From assembly GCF_023243075.1 (NCBI RefSeq), contig NZ_JALKFZ020000141.1:62001-126000 (forward strand): a stretch of DNA of 64,000 nt, given 5' to 3'. The translations under genes were made by a program, and so were the position numbers. This document shows positions 35,541-44,314 of this stretch, in pieces; position 1 is the stretch's first letter; every line of letters starts with the position of its first letter. The notes beneath the pieces are model-generated. The model searched no databases and was not told the origin of the DNA. It worked only from the letters and a program-made list of their open reading frames with translations. The DNA is from Frankia sp. AiPa1. GTDB taxonomy: Bacteria; Actinomycetota; Actinomycetes; Frankiales; Frankiaceae.

Positions 35541-35747
35541 ATGCCCGTCGTCGTCGCGACCATGGTGCCCAGGCCGGACCAGGTCGACGAGGTCCGCGCG
35601 ATCCTGCTCGCGGCCATCCCCCAGGTTCACCAGGAAGCGGGTTGCCTGCTCTACGTGCCGCACGAGGCCCCCGGGAGGTTCGTGTTCGTCGAGGAAGGGG
35701 CGGATGACGCGGCGCTGGCCGCGTCTAATGGCACTGTGAGCTGCTAG
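35541..35747 (+). pseudogene. Truncated antibiotic-biosynthesis-monooxygenase-like gene
   Basis: The 68-residue product matches the start and middle of the ABM family, small ferredoxin-like proteins that oxidise or bind quinone-type compounds. PRPDQVDEVRAILLAAIPQV, EAGCLLYVPHEAPGRFVFVEE and DDAALAAS fit the family pattern, which normally continues for another 25-30 residues. Here the frame stops shortly after AALAAS with no continuation in other frames. I therefore read it as a 3'-truncated gene, although a short functional protein cannot be excluded. The ATG at 35541 has AAGAG upstream. A strong hairpin follows the stop directly. Confidence 0.55.
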
Positions 35748-35752
35748 AACAG

Positions 35753-35797
35753 CCGGCGGCGGCCTGCGGGACAACATCGTCCACAGACCGCCGCCGG
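35753..35797 (+). terminator. Hairpin after the truncated ABM gene
   Basis: Ten-base arms CCGGCGGCGG (35753-35762) and CCGCCGCCGG (35788-35797) are perfectly complementary, with a 25-base loop. It sits four bases after the stop codon of the ABM-like frame. There is no T-run, as usual for hairpin terminators in very GC-rich actinobacteria. Confidence 0.6.
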
Positions 35798-35862
35798 TAC
35801 ACTAGGAATAGCCAGTCAGAACTGCAGGTGACCAGAACTGCAGAGGCTGGGGAACGCGCGGA

Positions 35863-36219
35863 TCAGGCTGCGGCCCCGGCCATCGCAGTGCAGCTTTCCA
35901 TGCACGTCCGGCAGGCCTTGGCAAGCCGGGAAAGCTGCGCGTCGCGCGGCATCTTCTCGCACATCTCGGCGGTGGTCCCGCAGATGCGCGCGCACATCGC
36001 GCACATGTCGGCGCGCAGCGGGGACATGCGGCACATCATTTCGGCGCAGGTCCGGGTAATGGCGGCGCAGTCCATCATCAGGCGCATGTCAGCCGCGTCA
36101 ATCATCGCGCCGGGCATGTCCATACAGTACGAGATGGTCTCCTCGCACAACACCGAACAGGACATGCATTCGTCGATGGCCTTACGCGTGGACTCGCGCA
36201 TTTTTTCTGTGTGCTGCAT
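35863..36219 (-). CDS. Cys/Met-rich four-helix copper-binding protein
   Basis: The 118-residue protein has 14 cysteines and about 18 methionines spaced along amphipathic helices, for example DECMSCSVLCEE, DMCAMCARICG and KACRTCMESC. This matches four-helix-bundle copper-binding or copper-storage proteins of the DUF326/Csp3 type, which hold many Cu(I) ions in the cytosol. There is no signal peptide, so a cytosolic store is likely. The start at ATG 36219 is set by GGAGGTG five bases upstream. The longer frame above it is rejected. The 5' side has two strong hairpins and a symmetric dyad that may control copper-responsive expression. Confidence 0.85.
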   Translation of the reverse strand: MQHTEKMRESTRKAIDECMSCSVLCEETISYCMDMPGAMIDAADMRLMMDCAAITRTCAEMMCRMSPLRADMCAMCARICGTTAEMCEKMPRDAQLSRLAKACRTCMESCTAMAGAAA

Positions 36220-36237
36220 GGGACACCTCCGGTGTGC

Positions 36238-36281
36238 GGGCGGCGGCGTTGGCGCCGCCCCGGAACCCGCCTGCGGCGGGT
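36238..36281 (-). promoter_or_regulatory. Two hairpins in the leader of the copper-binding gene
   Basis: GGGCGGCG/CGCCGCCC (36238-36245 with 36253-36260) and ACCCGCC/GGCGGGT (36265-36281) are perfect stems. The first lies just before the ribosome site of the copper-binding gene. If transcription begins upstream of them they would form tandem structures in the 5' leader, for example an attenuator. Confidence 0.45.
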
Positions 36282-36344
36282 GTTCGGGCATCCCTGACGA
36301 TAGCTTTGGTCAACGAATCTGCATCCCGACAGTCTAACGTCTCC

Positions 36345-36362
36345 GACGTTTCCTGAAACGTC
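36345..36362. promoter_or_regulatory. Perfect 8-bp dyad GACGTTTC-CT-GAAACGTC
   Basis: This symmetric site sits about 125 bases upstream of the copper-binding gene start and touches the stop codon of the amidohydrolase gene (both on the minus strand). It resembles a repressor operator more than a terminator, given the two-base spacer. Which gene it serves is unknown. Confidence 0.45.
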
Positions 36363-37848
36363 ACGACAGGGCCGGGAGATCCGTGGTCTGGGGAACGTGC
36401 CGTCCGCTCTGGCCCGGCGCGAGCGCCGGGGGAAGACGCGGATGGGCGAGCACTGCCCGTCCGGCGGTGAAAACCCCACGCACCGCGTTCCGGTGCTCGA
36501 ACACACTCAGATCACCCGGGTCGGAGTCCAACAGGATCGCGTCGAACACGTAGCCAGGGGCGAGGCGACCACGCTGCTGGCCTGGCGCGCACAGGGCGGC
36601 GCCGTTCGCGGTCGCGGCGAGCAGAGCCTCCGGTGGGGTGAGCCCGGCGCGGCGCAGGTGACTGATCTCGGCAAGGTTGCCGCCATGGCGGTTGCGGTGC
36701 CGGGCATCGCTGCCGACAGCGATGCGGACCCCGGCCGCGCGGGCCACCGCGATGGTGTCGGCGAGCGCGGCGGCGGTCGCCTCGGCGCGTTCGACCGCCC
36801 AGCCGGGCAGGACACCGGTGCCAGCGAGCGCAGCGAGATCCAGGTAGGACGACAGGGTCGGCACCAGGGTCACCCCACGTGCCGCCATCGCGGCGGCGGC
36901 CCGTTCATCGAGGCCGATCCCGTGCTCGATCGAACGCGCCCCGGCGCCGGCCGCCGCCTCGACCGCCCGGGAGCCCAGGGCATGCATCATCACCGGCCGG
37001 CGGAACCGGGCGGCCTCGACGACGGCGGCGGCCAGTTCGGCCGGGGGAAACAGCAGGTCGGCATGCCCGGGGCGGGTGGACATCACCCCGCCACTGGCAT
37101 AGATCATCACCCAGTCGGCGCCGGCCCGCAGCACACCGCGCACGGCCGTGGGCAGATCACCGGCCGTATCCGTCGAGTGCGCCGGCCGGCCCGGGTAGTC
37201 CGGGCCGAGCACGTCCTCGGCGGACTCGAGGCCGGGTCCGAGGATGGCGCCGTCGCCGTGCCGGCCCGTACGGCTCAACGCCACCACCGACACGACGAGC
37301 CGCGGTCCCGGCACCACCCCGGCCGCGAGGGCATCGCGCACCCCCGCATCGGCGCCGCCGGCGTCACGCAACCCGGTGACCCCGGCCAGCACGGTGGCCC
37401 GCAGCGCCTCGGCGGCCTGCAGGAACCGGGTCGACAGCGGCGCGGTGACCAGCTCGAACGGGTCATACGTGGCCTGGGTGACGTGGGCATGGCAGTCGAT
37501 CACCCCCGGCATCACGAACAGACCGCGCGCGTCGACGTCGAACGCGTCCGGCTCAAGCGGCAGGCCCACGCCGACGGCCTGAACCACTCCGTCACGCACC
37601 GCGACGTCACAGGGCTCACCAAACCGCCCGCTCTCGTCGAGCAGGTGGCACTCACGCAGCGTGAAGTCGCGAGCCGCCCGTTCCGCGCGCCGCGCTGACG
37701 AAGCGTCGGCGGCGTTGGCTGGAACCGCGGAGTCAGCTGGAACCGCGGCGTTGGCGGGGACAGCCGCGTCGGGCCCGCCGGAGGCATCCGATGGAGCCGT
37801 CGGGCGGGACGGTTTGGGCGAGGGCGAGGATGCCCGGAATTCAGACAA
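36361..37848 (-). CDS. Amidohydrolase (imidazolonepropionase/prolidase-like)
   Basis: The 495-residue protein has the metal-dependent amidohydrolase barrel: HAH metal ligands at 120 and 122 (VIDCHAHVT), His289 (MMHALGS), His309 (SIEHG) and a late Asp in AVGSDARH. In the close prolidase-like relatives the strand before ASGG usually provides a carboxylated Lys (as in VKIMASGG). Here the equivalent reads WVMIYASGG, with Met248 at that place, so metal chemistry may differ. The substrate is unknown. About 60 N-terminal residues are Ala/Pro-rich repeats (AAVPANAAVPADS). The start is TTG at 37848, with AGGAAG seven bases upstream. Confidence 0.8.
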   Translation of the reverse strand: MSEFRASSPSPKPSRPTAPSDASGGPDAAVPANAAVPADSAVPANAADASSARRAERAARDFTLRECHLLDESGRFGEPCDVAVRDGVVQAVGVGLPLEPDAFDVDARGLFVMPGVIDCHAHVTQATYDPFELVTAPLSTRFLQAAEALRATVLAGVTGLRDAGGADAGVRDALAAGVVPGPRLVVSVVALSRTGRHGDGAILGPGLESAEDVLGPDYPGRPAHSTDTAGDLPTAVRGVLRAGADWVMIYASGGVMSTRPGHADLLFPPAELAAAVVEAARFRRPVMMHALGSRAVEAAAGAGARSIEHGIGLDERAAAAMAARGVTLVPTLSSYLDLAALAGTGVLPGWAVERAEATAAALADTIAVARAAGVRIAVGSDARHRNRHGGNLAEISHLRRAGLTPPEALLAATANGAALCAPGQQRGRLAPGYVFDAILLDSDPGDLSVFEHRNAVRGVFTAGRAVLAHPRLPPALAPGQSGRHVPQTTDLPALS

Positions 37849-38347
37849 GGCGCCACTTCCTGCTGGGTGGGGTGGACGGCCTCTGACACCGACGGCGACG
37901 GCACCGTGACCGAACCGCGGCCACGGTGCCGTCGCCGGGAACCGGCGACCACGATGAGTGCCGTGCCCGACAGGCCGGTCAGATCGGGCGGTCAGGAAGC
38001 CCGGAAGTCCGCAGACGTCAGCGGGGACAGGCCGTCGCGCAGACGCGGCAGGTGTCGATGTGGCGGCGATGGGTGAGTGCGTCGGCCCGCGCGCCGCGCA
38101 GCCGCGGTGTCACCGCAGCCACCCTCGTGCGCCCGCTCACCGTGCCTCCCACCATCGATCGCTGCGGCCCGCGCGCGCCGCCGGGTCCGCCCGCCCGCGA
38201 ATCCGACGACCGCAGGCTCGCCTACCCTCACGCCAAGGTAACCAACACACTTCTCTGACGCAATGCGTCAGGTGGGGATCCCCGCTCCGACGGGATCTCG
38301 ATCACTGGGGATGACAGCGGCTCACACACCTGGTCACACTTGTCCCG
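37849..38347. other. Divergent intergenic region with dyad TGACGC-AAT-GCGTCA
   Basis: This 499-base gap separates the amidohydrolase gene (minus) and the DUF309 gene (plus). I see no supported gene. A symmetric 15-base site, TGACGC-AAT-GCGTCA, lies at 38256-38270, about 78 bases before the DUF309 start, in the least GC-rich part of the gap. It is a plausible operator. Confidence 0.45.
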
Positions 38348-38884
38348 ATGAGCACATCACCGCATCCTCGGCGCCAGCCCGAGCGGCCACGCGACGCGCT
38401 GGGCCGCCCGCTGACACCGGGTGCCACCGGGGTCATGCCACTCGACCTGCCCGCCGCACTGCCGCCCGCGGCGACGCTTGCCGCCGCTCAGCACCTGTTC
38501 GACACCGGCCACCCGTTCCAGGCGCACGAGGTGCTCGAGGCCGCCTGGAAGGCCGCCGGTGACGATGATCGGGCGCTGTGGCGGTCACTGACGCAGCTGG
38601 CCGTCGGCCTCACCCATCTGGCTCGGGGAAACGTCCCGGGTGGGGTCACGGTGCTCGCGCGGGCGGCCGAGGGCCTCGGCCCCTATGTCGGGCGCGGCCC
38701 ACATGGCGTGGATGCGGACGGCCTGGTCCGCTGGTGCGAACAGACTGCCCGCGCCGCCGTGGACGGCAGTCTGGCGGCCGCCACCCGCGACGGAGGCGCC
38801 GGATCCGGCGACCGACCCTCGGCCACGGAGATCGACTCGTCCGCGGCGACAGTTGCACTGCGTCCACCTCGTCTGGTGCGATGA
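38348..38884 (+). CDS. DUF309-family protein
   Basis: The 178-residue protein carries the DUF309 pattern: HLFDTGHPFQAHEVLEAAWK followed by LWRSLTQLAVGLTHLARGN, an all-helical metal-hydrolase-like fold of unknown activity. The HEVxExxW motif is intact. The C-terminal 40 residues are low-complexity. The start is ATG at 38348; no strong ribosome site is visible, but the frame and homology support it. The gene stands alone, 134 bases before the thiolase gene on the same strand. Confidence 0.8.
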   Translation: MSTSPHPRRQPERPRDALGRPLTPGATGVMPLDLPAALPPAATLAAAQHLFDTGHPFQAHEVLEAAWKAAGDDDRALWRSLTQLAVGLTHLARGNVPGGVTVLARAAEGLGPYVGRGPHGVDADGLVRWCEQTARAAVDGSLAAATRDGGAGSGDRPSATEIDSSAATVALRPPRLVR

Positions 38885-39018
38885 TGCGATAAAGTCACTG
38901 CGGCTTGCTGAGTCCCGTCAATGGACTCACCGGAATGCTCACACACCGGCACTTGTTACTCCGGCAAGAGGGGGAAGGTGGACGGGTGACCGGCCACTGA
39001 AGTGGACGAGGAGATCCG

Positions 39019-40212
39019 ATGGAAGACGCAGTGATTGTCGACGCGGTCCGCACGGCGTCGGGCCGGGGCAAGCCGGGCGGAGCGCTCTCGGCCGTCCACC
39101 CGGTGCAGCTGTTGGCGACCGTACTGAACGCGCTGGTCAGCCGGAACGATCTTGACCCGGCGCTCGTCGACGACGTGATCGCCGGGTGTGTGACCCAGAT
39201 CGGCGAGCAGTCGGCGAACATCGCGCGTACCGCCCTGCTGTCCGCGGGTTTCCCCGAGTCGGTGCCCGCCACCACCGTCGACCGCCAGTGCGGCTCGAGC
39301 CAGCAGGCCGCCCACTTCGCCGCCCAGGGCGTGATCGCCGGCGCCTACGACATCGTCATCGCCTGCGGGGTGGAGTCGATGAGCCGGGTGCCGATGGGCT
39401 CCCAGACCGCCGGTCAGGACCCCTTCGGCCCCGGAATACATGCCCGCTACCCCGAGGGCCTGGCGTCTCAGGGCATCGGGGCGGAGCTCATCGCGGCCCG
39501 GTGGAAGCTTGACCGCGACGCGCTCGACGCGTTCTCGGCCCGCTCCCACCAGCTTGCCGCCGCCGCGGCCGCCGCCGGGGACTTCGCCGCCGAGATCGTC
39601 CCGGTCCCGATCGTCCGGCCTGACGGCACGAGCACGACCCATCTCGTGGACGAGACGGTGCGCCCCGGCACCACCGTGGAGAAGCTGGGGACGCTGCGGC
39701 CGGCCTTCCACACGCCGGCGTGGGCCCAGCGGTTCCCCGAGATCGGCTGGAACGTCACCCCGGGCAACTCGTCTCCGTTGACCGACGGTGCCTCCGCCGT
39801 GCTCATCATGAGCGCGTCGAAGGCGCGGGAGCTCGGCCTGCGGCCCCGGGCCCGCTTCCACGCCTTCGCCGTCGTCGGCGACGACCCGCTGCTGATGCTC
39901 ACCGCGCCCATCCCCGCCACCCGCAAGATCCTCACCCGGGCCGGCCTGTCCATCGACGACATCGACGCCTACGAGGTCAACGAGGCGTTCGCGCCGGTCC
40001 CGCTGGCCTGGGCGCACGACACCGGCGCGGACCCGGCGAAGCTCAACCCGCGCGGCGGCGCGATCGCGCTCGGCCACGCTCTCGGCGGCTCGGGCACCCG
40101 CCTGCTCACCACCCTGGTCAACCACCTGGAGGCCACCGGCGGGCGCTACGGCCTGCAGACGATGTGCGAGGGCGGCGGCATGGCCAACGCGACCATCATC
40201 GAACGCCTCTGA
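39019..40212 (+). CDS. Acetyl-CoA C-acyltransferase (thiolase)
   Basis: The 397-residue enzyme is a type II thiolase that cleaves 3-ketoacyl-CoA or condenses acetyl-CoA. Catalytic residues are in place: Cys91 in DRQCGSSQQ, His353 in IALGHALGGSG and Cys383 in MCEGGGMA, with NEAFAPV before them. It resembles the FadA5/FadA6-like actinobacterial group, which acts in fatty acid or steroid-type degradation, but no other degradation genes adjoin. The start is ATG at 39019, with GGAG upstream (AGGAGATCCG). The gene ends at overlapping hairpins shared with the convergent DUF4232 gene. Confidence 0.92.
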   Translation: MEDAVIVDAVRTASGRGKPGGALSAVHPVQLLATVLNALVSRNDLDPALVDDVIAGCVTQIGEQSANIARTALLSAGFPESVPATTVDRQCGSSQQAAHFAAQGVIAGAYDIVIACGVESMSRVPMGSQTAGQDPFGPGIHARYPEGLASQGIGAELIAARWKLDRDALDAFSARSHQLAAAAAAAGDFAAEIVPVPIVRPDGTSTTHLVDETVRPGTTVEKLGTLRPAFHTPAWAQRFPEIGWNVTPGNSSPLTDGASAVLIMSASKARELGLRPRARFHAFAVVGDDPLLMLTAPIPATRKILTRAGLSIDDIDAYEVNEAFAPVPLAWAHDTGADPAKLNPRGGAIALGHALGGSGTRLLTTLVNHLEATGGRYGLQTMCEGGGMANATIIERL

Positions 40213-40250
40213 CCGGCTTCGGGACCGGTGCCGGTCAGCGGCGCCGGTCC
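40211..40250. terminator. Overlapping alternative hairpins between convergent genes
   Basis: GACCGGC (40211-40217) pairs with GCCGGTC (40230-40236), and GGACCGG (40222-40228) pairs with CCGGTCC (40244-40250). The two stems overlap and exclude each other. They fill the 39-base gap between the thiolase and DUF4232 stops, so they likely form a bidirectional terminator. Confidence 0.6.
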
Positions 40251-40251
40251 G

Positions 40252-41103
40252 TCAGCGGGTGAGGGCGGTGACGGACAGCTGCTGGACGGACGCGGAGGTG
40301 CAGGCGGTCTCGTCCGACAGCGTCCGCCGCAGAGCCGTGCGCGACCCCGGCGGGTAGACCCGAAGCGCTGTCACGACGGTCGTCTGGCCGGGCTGGTCGC
40401 ACCCTTCCTGGATGCCGGGATGCACGATGCGCAGGGTGGCCGAGGCCGTCCCGCCCGGGGCCAGGGTGAGCGGCGCGGCGGCCGGCCCGGTCCGGGTGGC
40501 TGCCGCGCCGACCTGGTGTCCCGCGGAGTTCAGATAGGACACCCCGGGGAAGCCGAGCAGCGTGCAGGTCACCCGGCTGGTGTTGGTCAGCACCAGCCGC
40601 TCGTAGGTGCTGCCGGCAGCCCCTTCGGGATCGGCGATGCTCAGTGACAGCGCTGTGGCCGGGCACCGCGCGGACGACCCGGCACCGGCACCGCTGCCCG
40701 ACCGGGCCGGCTGGGAGTGTGCTCCCGAAGCTCCCGAAGCCGGGGCGCTTCCCGAGGTCCGAGAGGTGCCCGCGGACGCCGTGCCGCCCCGGGCCGCGGT
40801 CACGCTCGGCGACGGCGGGCCCGGGGCGGGTGTCACCGTCCCCGACCCGTTCCGCGCGCTCGAGGCCGGCGGGCCGCCGGCAGTCGCGATCGTCGCCGAG
40901 CTCCCCCCGTTGTCCGAGGCGCATCCGGCCGCGCCGACGACCACGAGCGCGGTGGCGGCGACCAGCCATGCCGCCCGCGCCCGCGGACGCCTCCCCCCGG
41001 ACATCGGCCAACGACTCCCCCCGGGCACCGGACCCCCGCTCCCGGGGACCACCGATGGGTACACCCGTCGGGACGACTTGCCATACCGGTGATACCTGCG
41101 CAT
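40252..41103 (-). CDS. DUF4232 probable lipoprotein
   Basis: The protein (283 residues from ATG 41103) has a hydrophobic segment ending in a lipobox-like VVVGAAGC and a Ser/Gly/Ala/Pro-rich linker. A C-terminal DUF4232 domain follows (LVLTNTSRVTCTLLGFPGVSYL, ATLRIVHPG, then conserved Cys and a final TR). The family is a secreted or lipid-anchored beta-sandwich of unknown function. The ATG at 41103 has a strong GGGAGG five bases upstream but gives about 50 residues before the signal. An in-frame ATG nearer the signal (MSGGRRPR) would give a normal lipoprotein leader. I keep the first start with doubt. Confidence 0.78.
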   Translation of the reverse strand: MRRYHRYGKSSRRVYPSVVPGSGGPVPGGSRWPMSGGRRPRARAAWLVAATALVVVGAAGCASDNGGSSATIATAGGPPASSARNGSGTVTPAPGPPSPSVTAARGGTASAGTSRTSGSAPASGASGAHSQPARSGSGAGAGSSARCPATALSLSIADPEGAAGSTYERLVLTNTSRVTCTLLGFPGVSYLNSAGHQVGAAATRTGPAAAPLTLAPGGTASATLRIVHPGIQEGCDQPGQTTVVTALRVYPPGSRTALRRTLSDETACTSASVQQLSVTALTR

Positions 41104-41627
41104 GGCGACCTCCCCCAGTCCGGCGCCCGGTCGGGCGCGGCGCCGGAGTGCTCGTGCGGCACCCCTTCGGATCATCACCGATGTCCGAGCCGGCGCGGCC
41201 GGCACCATCCTTCATCCTCGTCGCCACCCATCATTCCCACTGTCACGGTGCGTGACACCAGGCATTCGGGCTGGCCCGCCGGAGGCGCCCCGACCTCACC
41301 CGCGCCGGGTCGCGGCAGTACCAGACGGCCAGCGGCACTACCAGACGGCCGGGTGAGCGGGCCGGACGCGCGCCAGGCCGGAGGCGGCCGATCGCTGGAC
41401 GAGGGCGCCATGGCGTGATCTTTTACGGATGGCCGCCGCAGGGTCTGGACCGTCCGGCGACCACGGGTCATCGTGAAAACGAACGGGCTTCCCGACGCGT
41501 CGAAACCCGGATAAGGGGTAAGGCATCGTCAGGTCGACCCGCACCGACCGGAAGGGATCATGACCGACTCCGCCGACGCCGGATGTAGTTCCGGCCGACC
41601 CACGCACGCGCCGACGGGGGTCGACCG
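41104..41627. other. Divergent intergenic region with 20-bp duplication
   Basis: No gene is supported in these 524 bases between the DUF4232 gene and the first CNNM gene. A tandem 20-bp duplication (GCGGCAxTACCAGACGGCC) occupies 41312-41331 and 41332-41351. The stretch 41415-41520 is slightly less GC-rich and probably holds the promoter of the CNNM pair. Confidence 0.5.
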
Positions 41628-42983
41628 TTGATCGAGGCGCTTCTGTTGATACTCGGGCTCGCGCTCGTCGCGGCCTGTGGCGTGTTCGTGGCCGCCGAGT
41701 TCGCCCTCATCACCGCCGACCGGCCCTCCGTGGAGCGGGCGGCGCAGCGCGGGGAGCGCGGGGCCCGCGGGGTTCTGGCCGCGCTGCGTACGCTGTCCAC
41801 CCAGCTTTCGGGCGCGCAGCTCGGCATCACGATAACGAACCTGGCCATCGGTTTCCTCACCGAGCCGGCCATCGCCGACCTGCTGCGCGGGCCGCTGCGT
41901 GCGGCCGGCATCTCCGGCGGCGCCGTCGACGCGCTGTCGGTGACGATCGCGATGGTGCTGGCCACCGCGGTCACCATGGTGTTCGGCGAGCTGGTGCCGA
42001 AGAACCTCGCCCTGTCCAACCCGCTGCCCACCGCCAAGGTGGTGCAGGGGCCGCAGCGGGCGTTCACCCGGGCGGCGGGTCTGCTCATCCGCACCCTCAA
42101 CGCGACCGCGAACGGGCTGCTGCACCGCATCGGGATCTCCCCGCAGGAGGAACTGGCCTCGGCCCGCTCGGCGCAGGAGCTGTTCTCCCTGGTGGGGCGT
42201 TCCGCCGAGCACGGCACGCTGTCGCAGGAGACCGCGACGCTCGTCCAGCGCTCCCTGCTGTTCGGTGATCGCACCGCCGAGGACGTGATGACGCCCCGGA
42301 TGCGGATGCGGACCGTCCACGCCGACGAGCCCATCAGCGAGGTGATCACCCTTACCCGGCGCACCGGGCATTCCCGCTTCCCCGTGCTCGGCGCCGACAG
42401 TGACGACGTCGTCGGCGTCATCCACATCAAGAACGCCGTCGGCGTCCTGGAGGAGGATCGCGAGCACACGCCGGTACGGGAGGTCATGGTCGCGCCGGTG
42501 ACCGTCCCGTCCACGTTGCTGCTCGAGCCGCTGCTGGAGACTCTGCGCGCCGGCGGGCTGCAGATGGCCATCGTCGTCGACGAGTTCGGCGGCACGGACG
42601 GCCTGGTCACCGCCGAGGACCTCATCGAGGAGATCGTCGGTGACGTCGTGGACGAACACGACCGGGTCTCCCCCCGCGCCCTGCGCCGCCGCGACGGCAC
42701 CTGGCTGCTGTCCGGACTGCTGCGCCCCGAGGAGGCCGGCAACATCACCGGGATCGCCGTCCCCACCGATGACACCTACCAGACTCTCGGCGGGCTCATG
42801 GCCCGCGCGCTAGGGCGCATTCCGCGAGCCGGGGACACGTCCCTGCTGGACGGGGTGCGCTACACCGTCGAACGGATGGATGGTCGCCGGGTCGATCGGA
42901 TCCGGCTCGACCCGCTCACCGCCGCGAGAGGCGCAGGAGCCGGCGCCGGCTCCTTGCGGGAGCAGGAGACGAGCATCCGATGA
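41628..42983 (+). CDS. CNNM/CBS-domain membrane protein, first of a pair
   Basis: The 451-residue protein has an N-terminal CNNM (DUF21) membrane domain with three to four helices (ALLLILGLALVAACGVFVAAEFAL at its start), two CBS domains (about 220-340) and a C-terminal CorC/HlyC-like transporter-associated domain (FGGTDGLVTAEDLIEEIVGD, then a segment ending LDGVRYTVERMDGRRV). CNNM proteins are linked to magnesium export or divalent-metal balance, and the old hemolysin label is misleading. The start is TTG at 41628, after a G-rich ribosome site. Its end overlaps the second paralogue by four bases, so the two are coupled and may form a heterodimer. Confidence 0.88.
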   Translation: MIEALLLILGLALVAACGVFVAAEFALITADRPSVERAAQRGERGARGVLAALRTLSTQLSGAQLGITITNLAIGFLTEPAIADLLRGPLRAAGISGGAVDALSVTIAMVLATAVTMVFGELVPKNLALSNPLPTAKVVQGPQRAFTRAAGLLIRTLNATANGLLHRIGISPQEELASARSAQELFSLVGRSAEHGTLSQETATLVQRSLLFGDRTAEDVMTPRMRMRTVHADEPISEVITLTRRTGHSRFPVLGADSDDVVGVIHIKNAVGVLEEDREHTPVREVMVAPVTVPSTLLLEPLLETLRAGGLQMAIVVDEFGGTDGLVTAEDLIEEIVGDVVDEHDRVSPRALRRRDGTWLLSGLLRPEEAGNITGIAVPTDDTYQTLGGLMARALGRIPRAGDTSLLDGVRYTVERMDGRRVDRIRLDPLTAARGAGAGAGSLREQETSIR

Positions 42984-44047
42984 GCCCCCTGCTCGCGGTC
43001 TCGGCGACGATCGCCCTGCTCGTTCTCAACGCCCTGTTCGTCGGCGCCGAGTTCGCCCTGATCTCGGCCCGCCGCACGAACATCGAGCCGATGGCGGAGT
43101 CCGGCAACCGAATGGCCCGGATCACTCTGGGCGCGATGGAGCACGTGTCGCTGATGCTCGCCGGTGCGCAGCTCGGCGTCACCGTCTGCACCCTGGGCCT
43201 GGGTGCTCTCGGCGAACCAGCGGTCGCCCACCTGCTGCACGGTCCGTTCGAGGCCATCGGCCTGCCCTCGGCACTGCTGCATCCGGTGTCGTTCGCCCTC
43301 GCCCTCGCCCTGGTCACCTTCCTGCATGTCGTGGTCGGTGAAATGGTCCCGAAGAACATCGCCCTGGCCATGCCGGACCGGGCCGTCCTGCTACTCGCGC
43401 CGATGCTCGTCGGCTTCGTCCGGATCGGAAAGCCGCTGATCATCGTGCTGAACAAGGTCGCGAACCTGTCGCTGCGCGCCCTCGGCGTCGAGCCGAAGGA
43501 CGAGATCGCCAGCACCTTCACCCGCGACGAGGTGGCCGGACTCGTCGAGGAGTCACACCGGGAGGGTCTGCTCGCGCAGGACGAGCACGAGCTGCTCACC
43601 GGCGCGCTCTCCTTCGAGGAACGCACCGCTCGCAGCGTTCTGCTCGCGCCCGGCGGCCTGGTCACGGTCCCGCCGACGATCACACCCCGGGAGGTCGAGC
43701 AGCTGGCCGCCCGCACCGGCTACACCCGCTTCCCCGTTCTCGACGAGGCCGGCCAGCTCACCGGCTATCTGCATCTCAAGGACGTGCTGGAGACCCGCTC
43801 GGCCCGGCGGGCGAGCCCGGTGGCCGCCAAGTGGATCCGTCCGCTGGCCCATGTCGGCAAGGACGACAGCCTGCGTACGGCGCTCGCGACCATGCAGCAT
43901 TCCGGTGCCCATCTCGCCCGGGTCACCGACGACGCGGGCGAGGTCCTCGGCCTGGTTGCCCTCGAGGACATCCTCGAGGAGCTGGTCGGGGAGATCCGCG
44001 ACGACGCCGTCCGCAACCGCACCCGCCAGGAGCCCCAGCCCGCCTGA
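42980..44047 (+). CDS. CNNM/CBS-domain membrane protein, second of a pair
   Basis: The 355-residue paralogue has the same CNNM membrane domain (LLVLNALFVGAEFALISARRTN) and CBS domains (about 205-330; ARTGYTRFPVLDEAGQLTGYLHLKDVLE), but lacks the C-terminal CorC-like domain of its neighbour. The ATG overlaps the upstream stop as ATGA (42980-42983). Such CNNM pairs, one with and one without the third domain, are common in actinobacteria. It is probably part of a metal-ion transporter in the cytoplasmic membrane. The protein ends in a short Arg/Gln-rich tail. Confidence 0.88.
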   Translation: MSPLLAVSATIALLVLNALFVGAEFALISARRTNIEPMAESGNRMARITLGAMEHVSLMLAGAQLGVTVCTLGLGALGEPAVAHLLHGPFEAIGLPSALLHPVSFALALALVTFLHVVVGEMVPKNIALAMPDRAVLLLAPMLVGFVRIGKPLIIVLNKVANLSLRALGVEPKDEIASTFTRDEVAGLVEESHREGLLAQDEHELLTGALSFEERTARSVLLAPGGLVTVPPTITPREVEQLAARTGYTRFPVLDEAGQLTGYLHLKDVLETRSARRASPVAAKWIRPLAHVGKDDSLRTALATMQHSGAHLARVTDDAGEVLGLVALEDILEELVGEIRDDAVRNRTRQEPQPA

Positions 44048-44082
44048 CGGGGGCTCCGCGCACCAGCCCAACCCGCGTCGAC

Positions 44083-44124
44083 TCGGATCGAGGGGCATAC
44101 TGTTCGGATCGAGGGGCCTACTGT
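44083..44124 (+). repeat. 21-bp tandem duplication upstream of the kinase gene
   Basis: TCGGATCGAGGGGCATACTG at 44083-44103 (21 bases with the final T) is repeated at 44104-44124 with one change (CATA to CCTA). It lies about 190 bases before the kinase start and could carry duplicated promoter or operator sequence. Confidence 0.75.
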
Positions 44125-44314
44125 CACGAGATCACTGCTGGTAGGAGCATTTGCGCGGCCGCCGAGCGCGATGTCGCCGTTCCGACAAACCCCGGGACGG
44201 CGCCGCTATACCACGTACTGATATGAAAAGGTGGACGGACTGACGCCAGCCACGAGGGGGGCGTCGTCGTAGCTGGGGGTATGCGGAGCGTAGGCGCCGC
44301 AGGAGTGGGGCACG

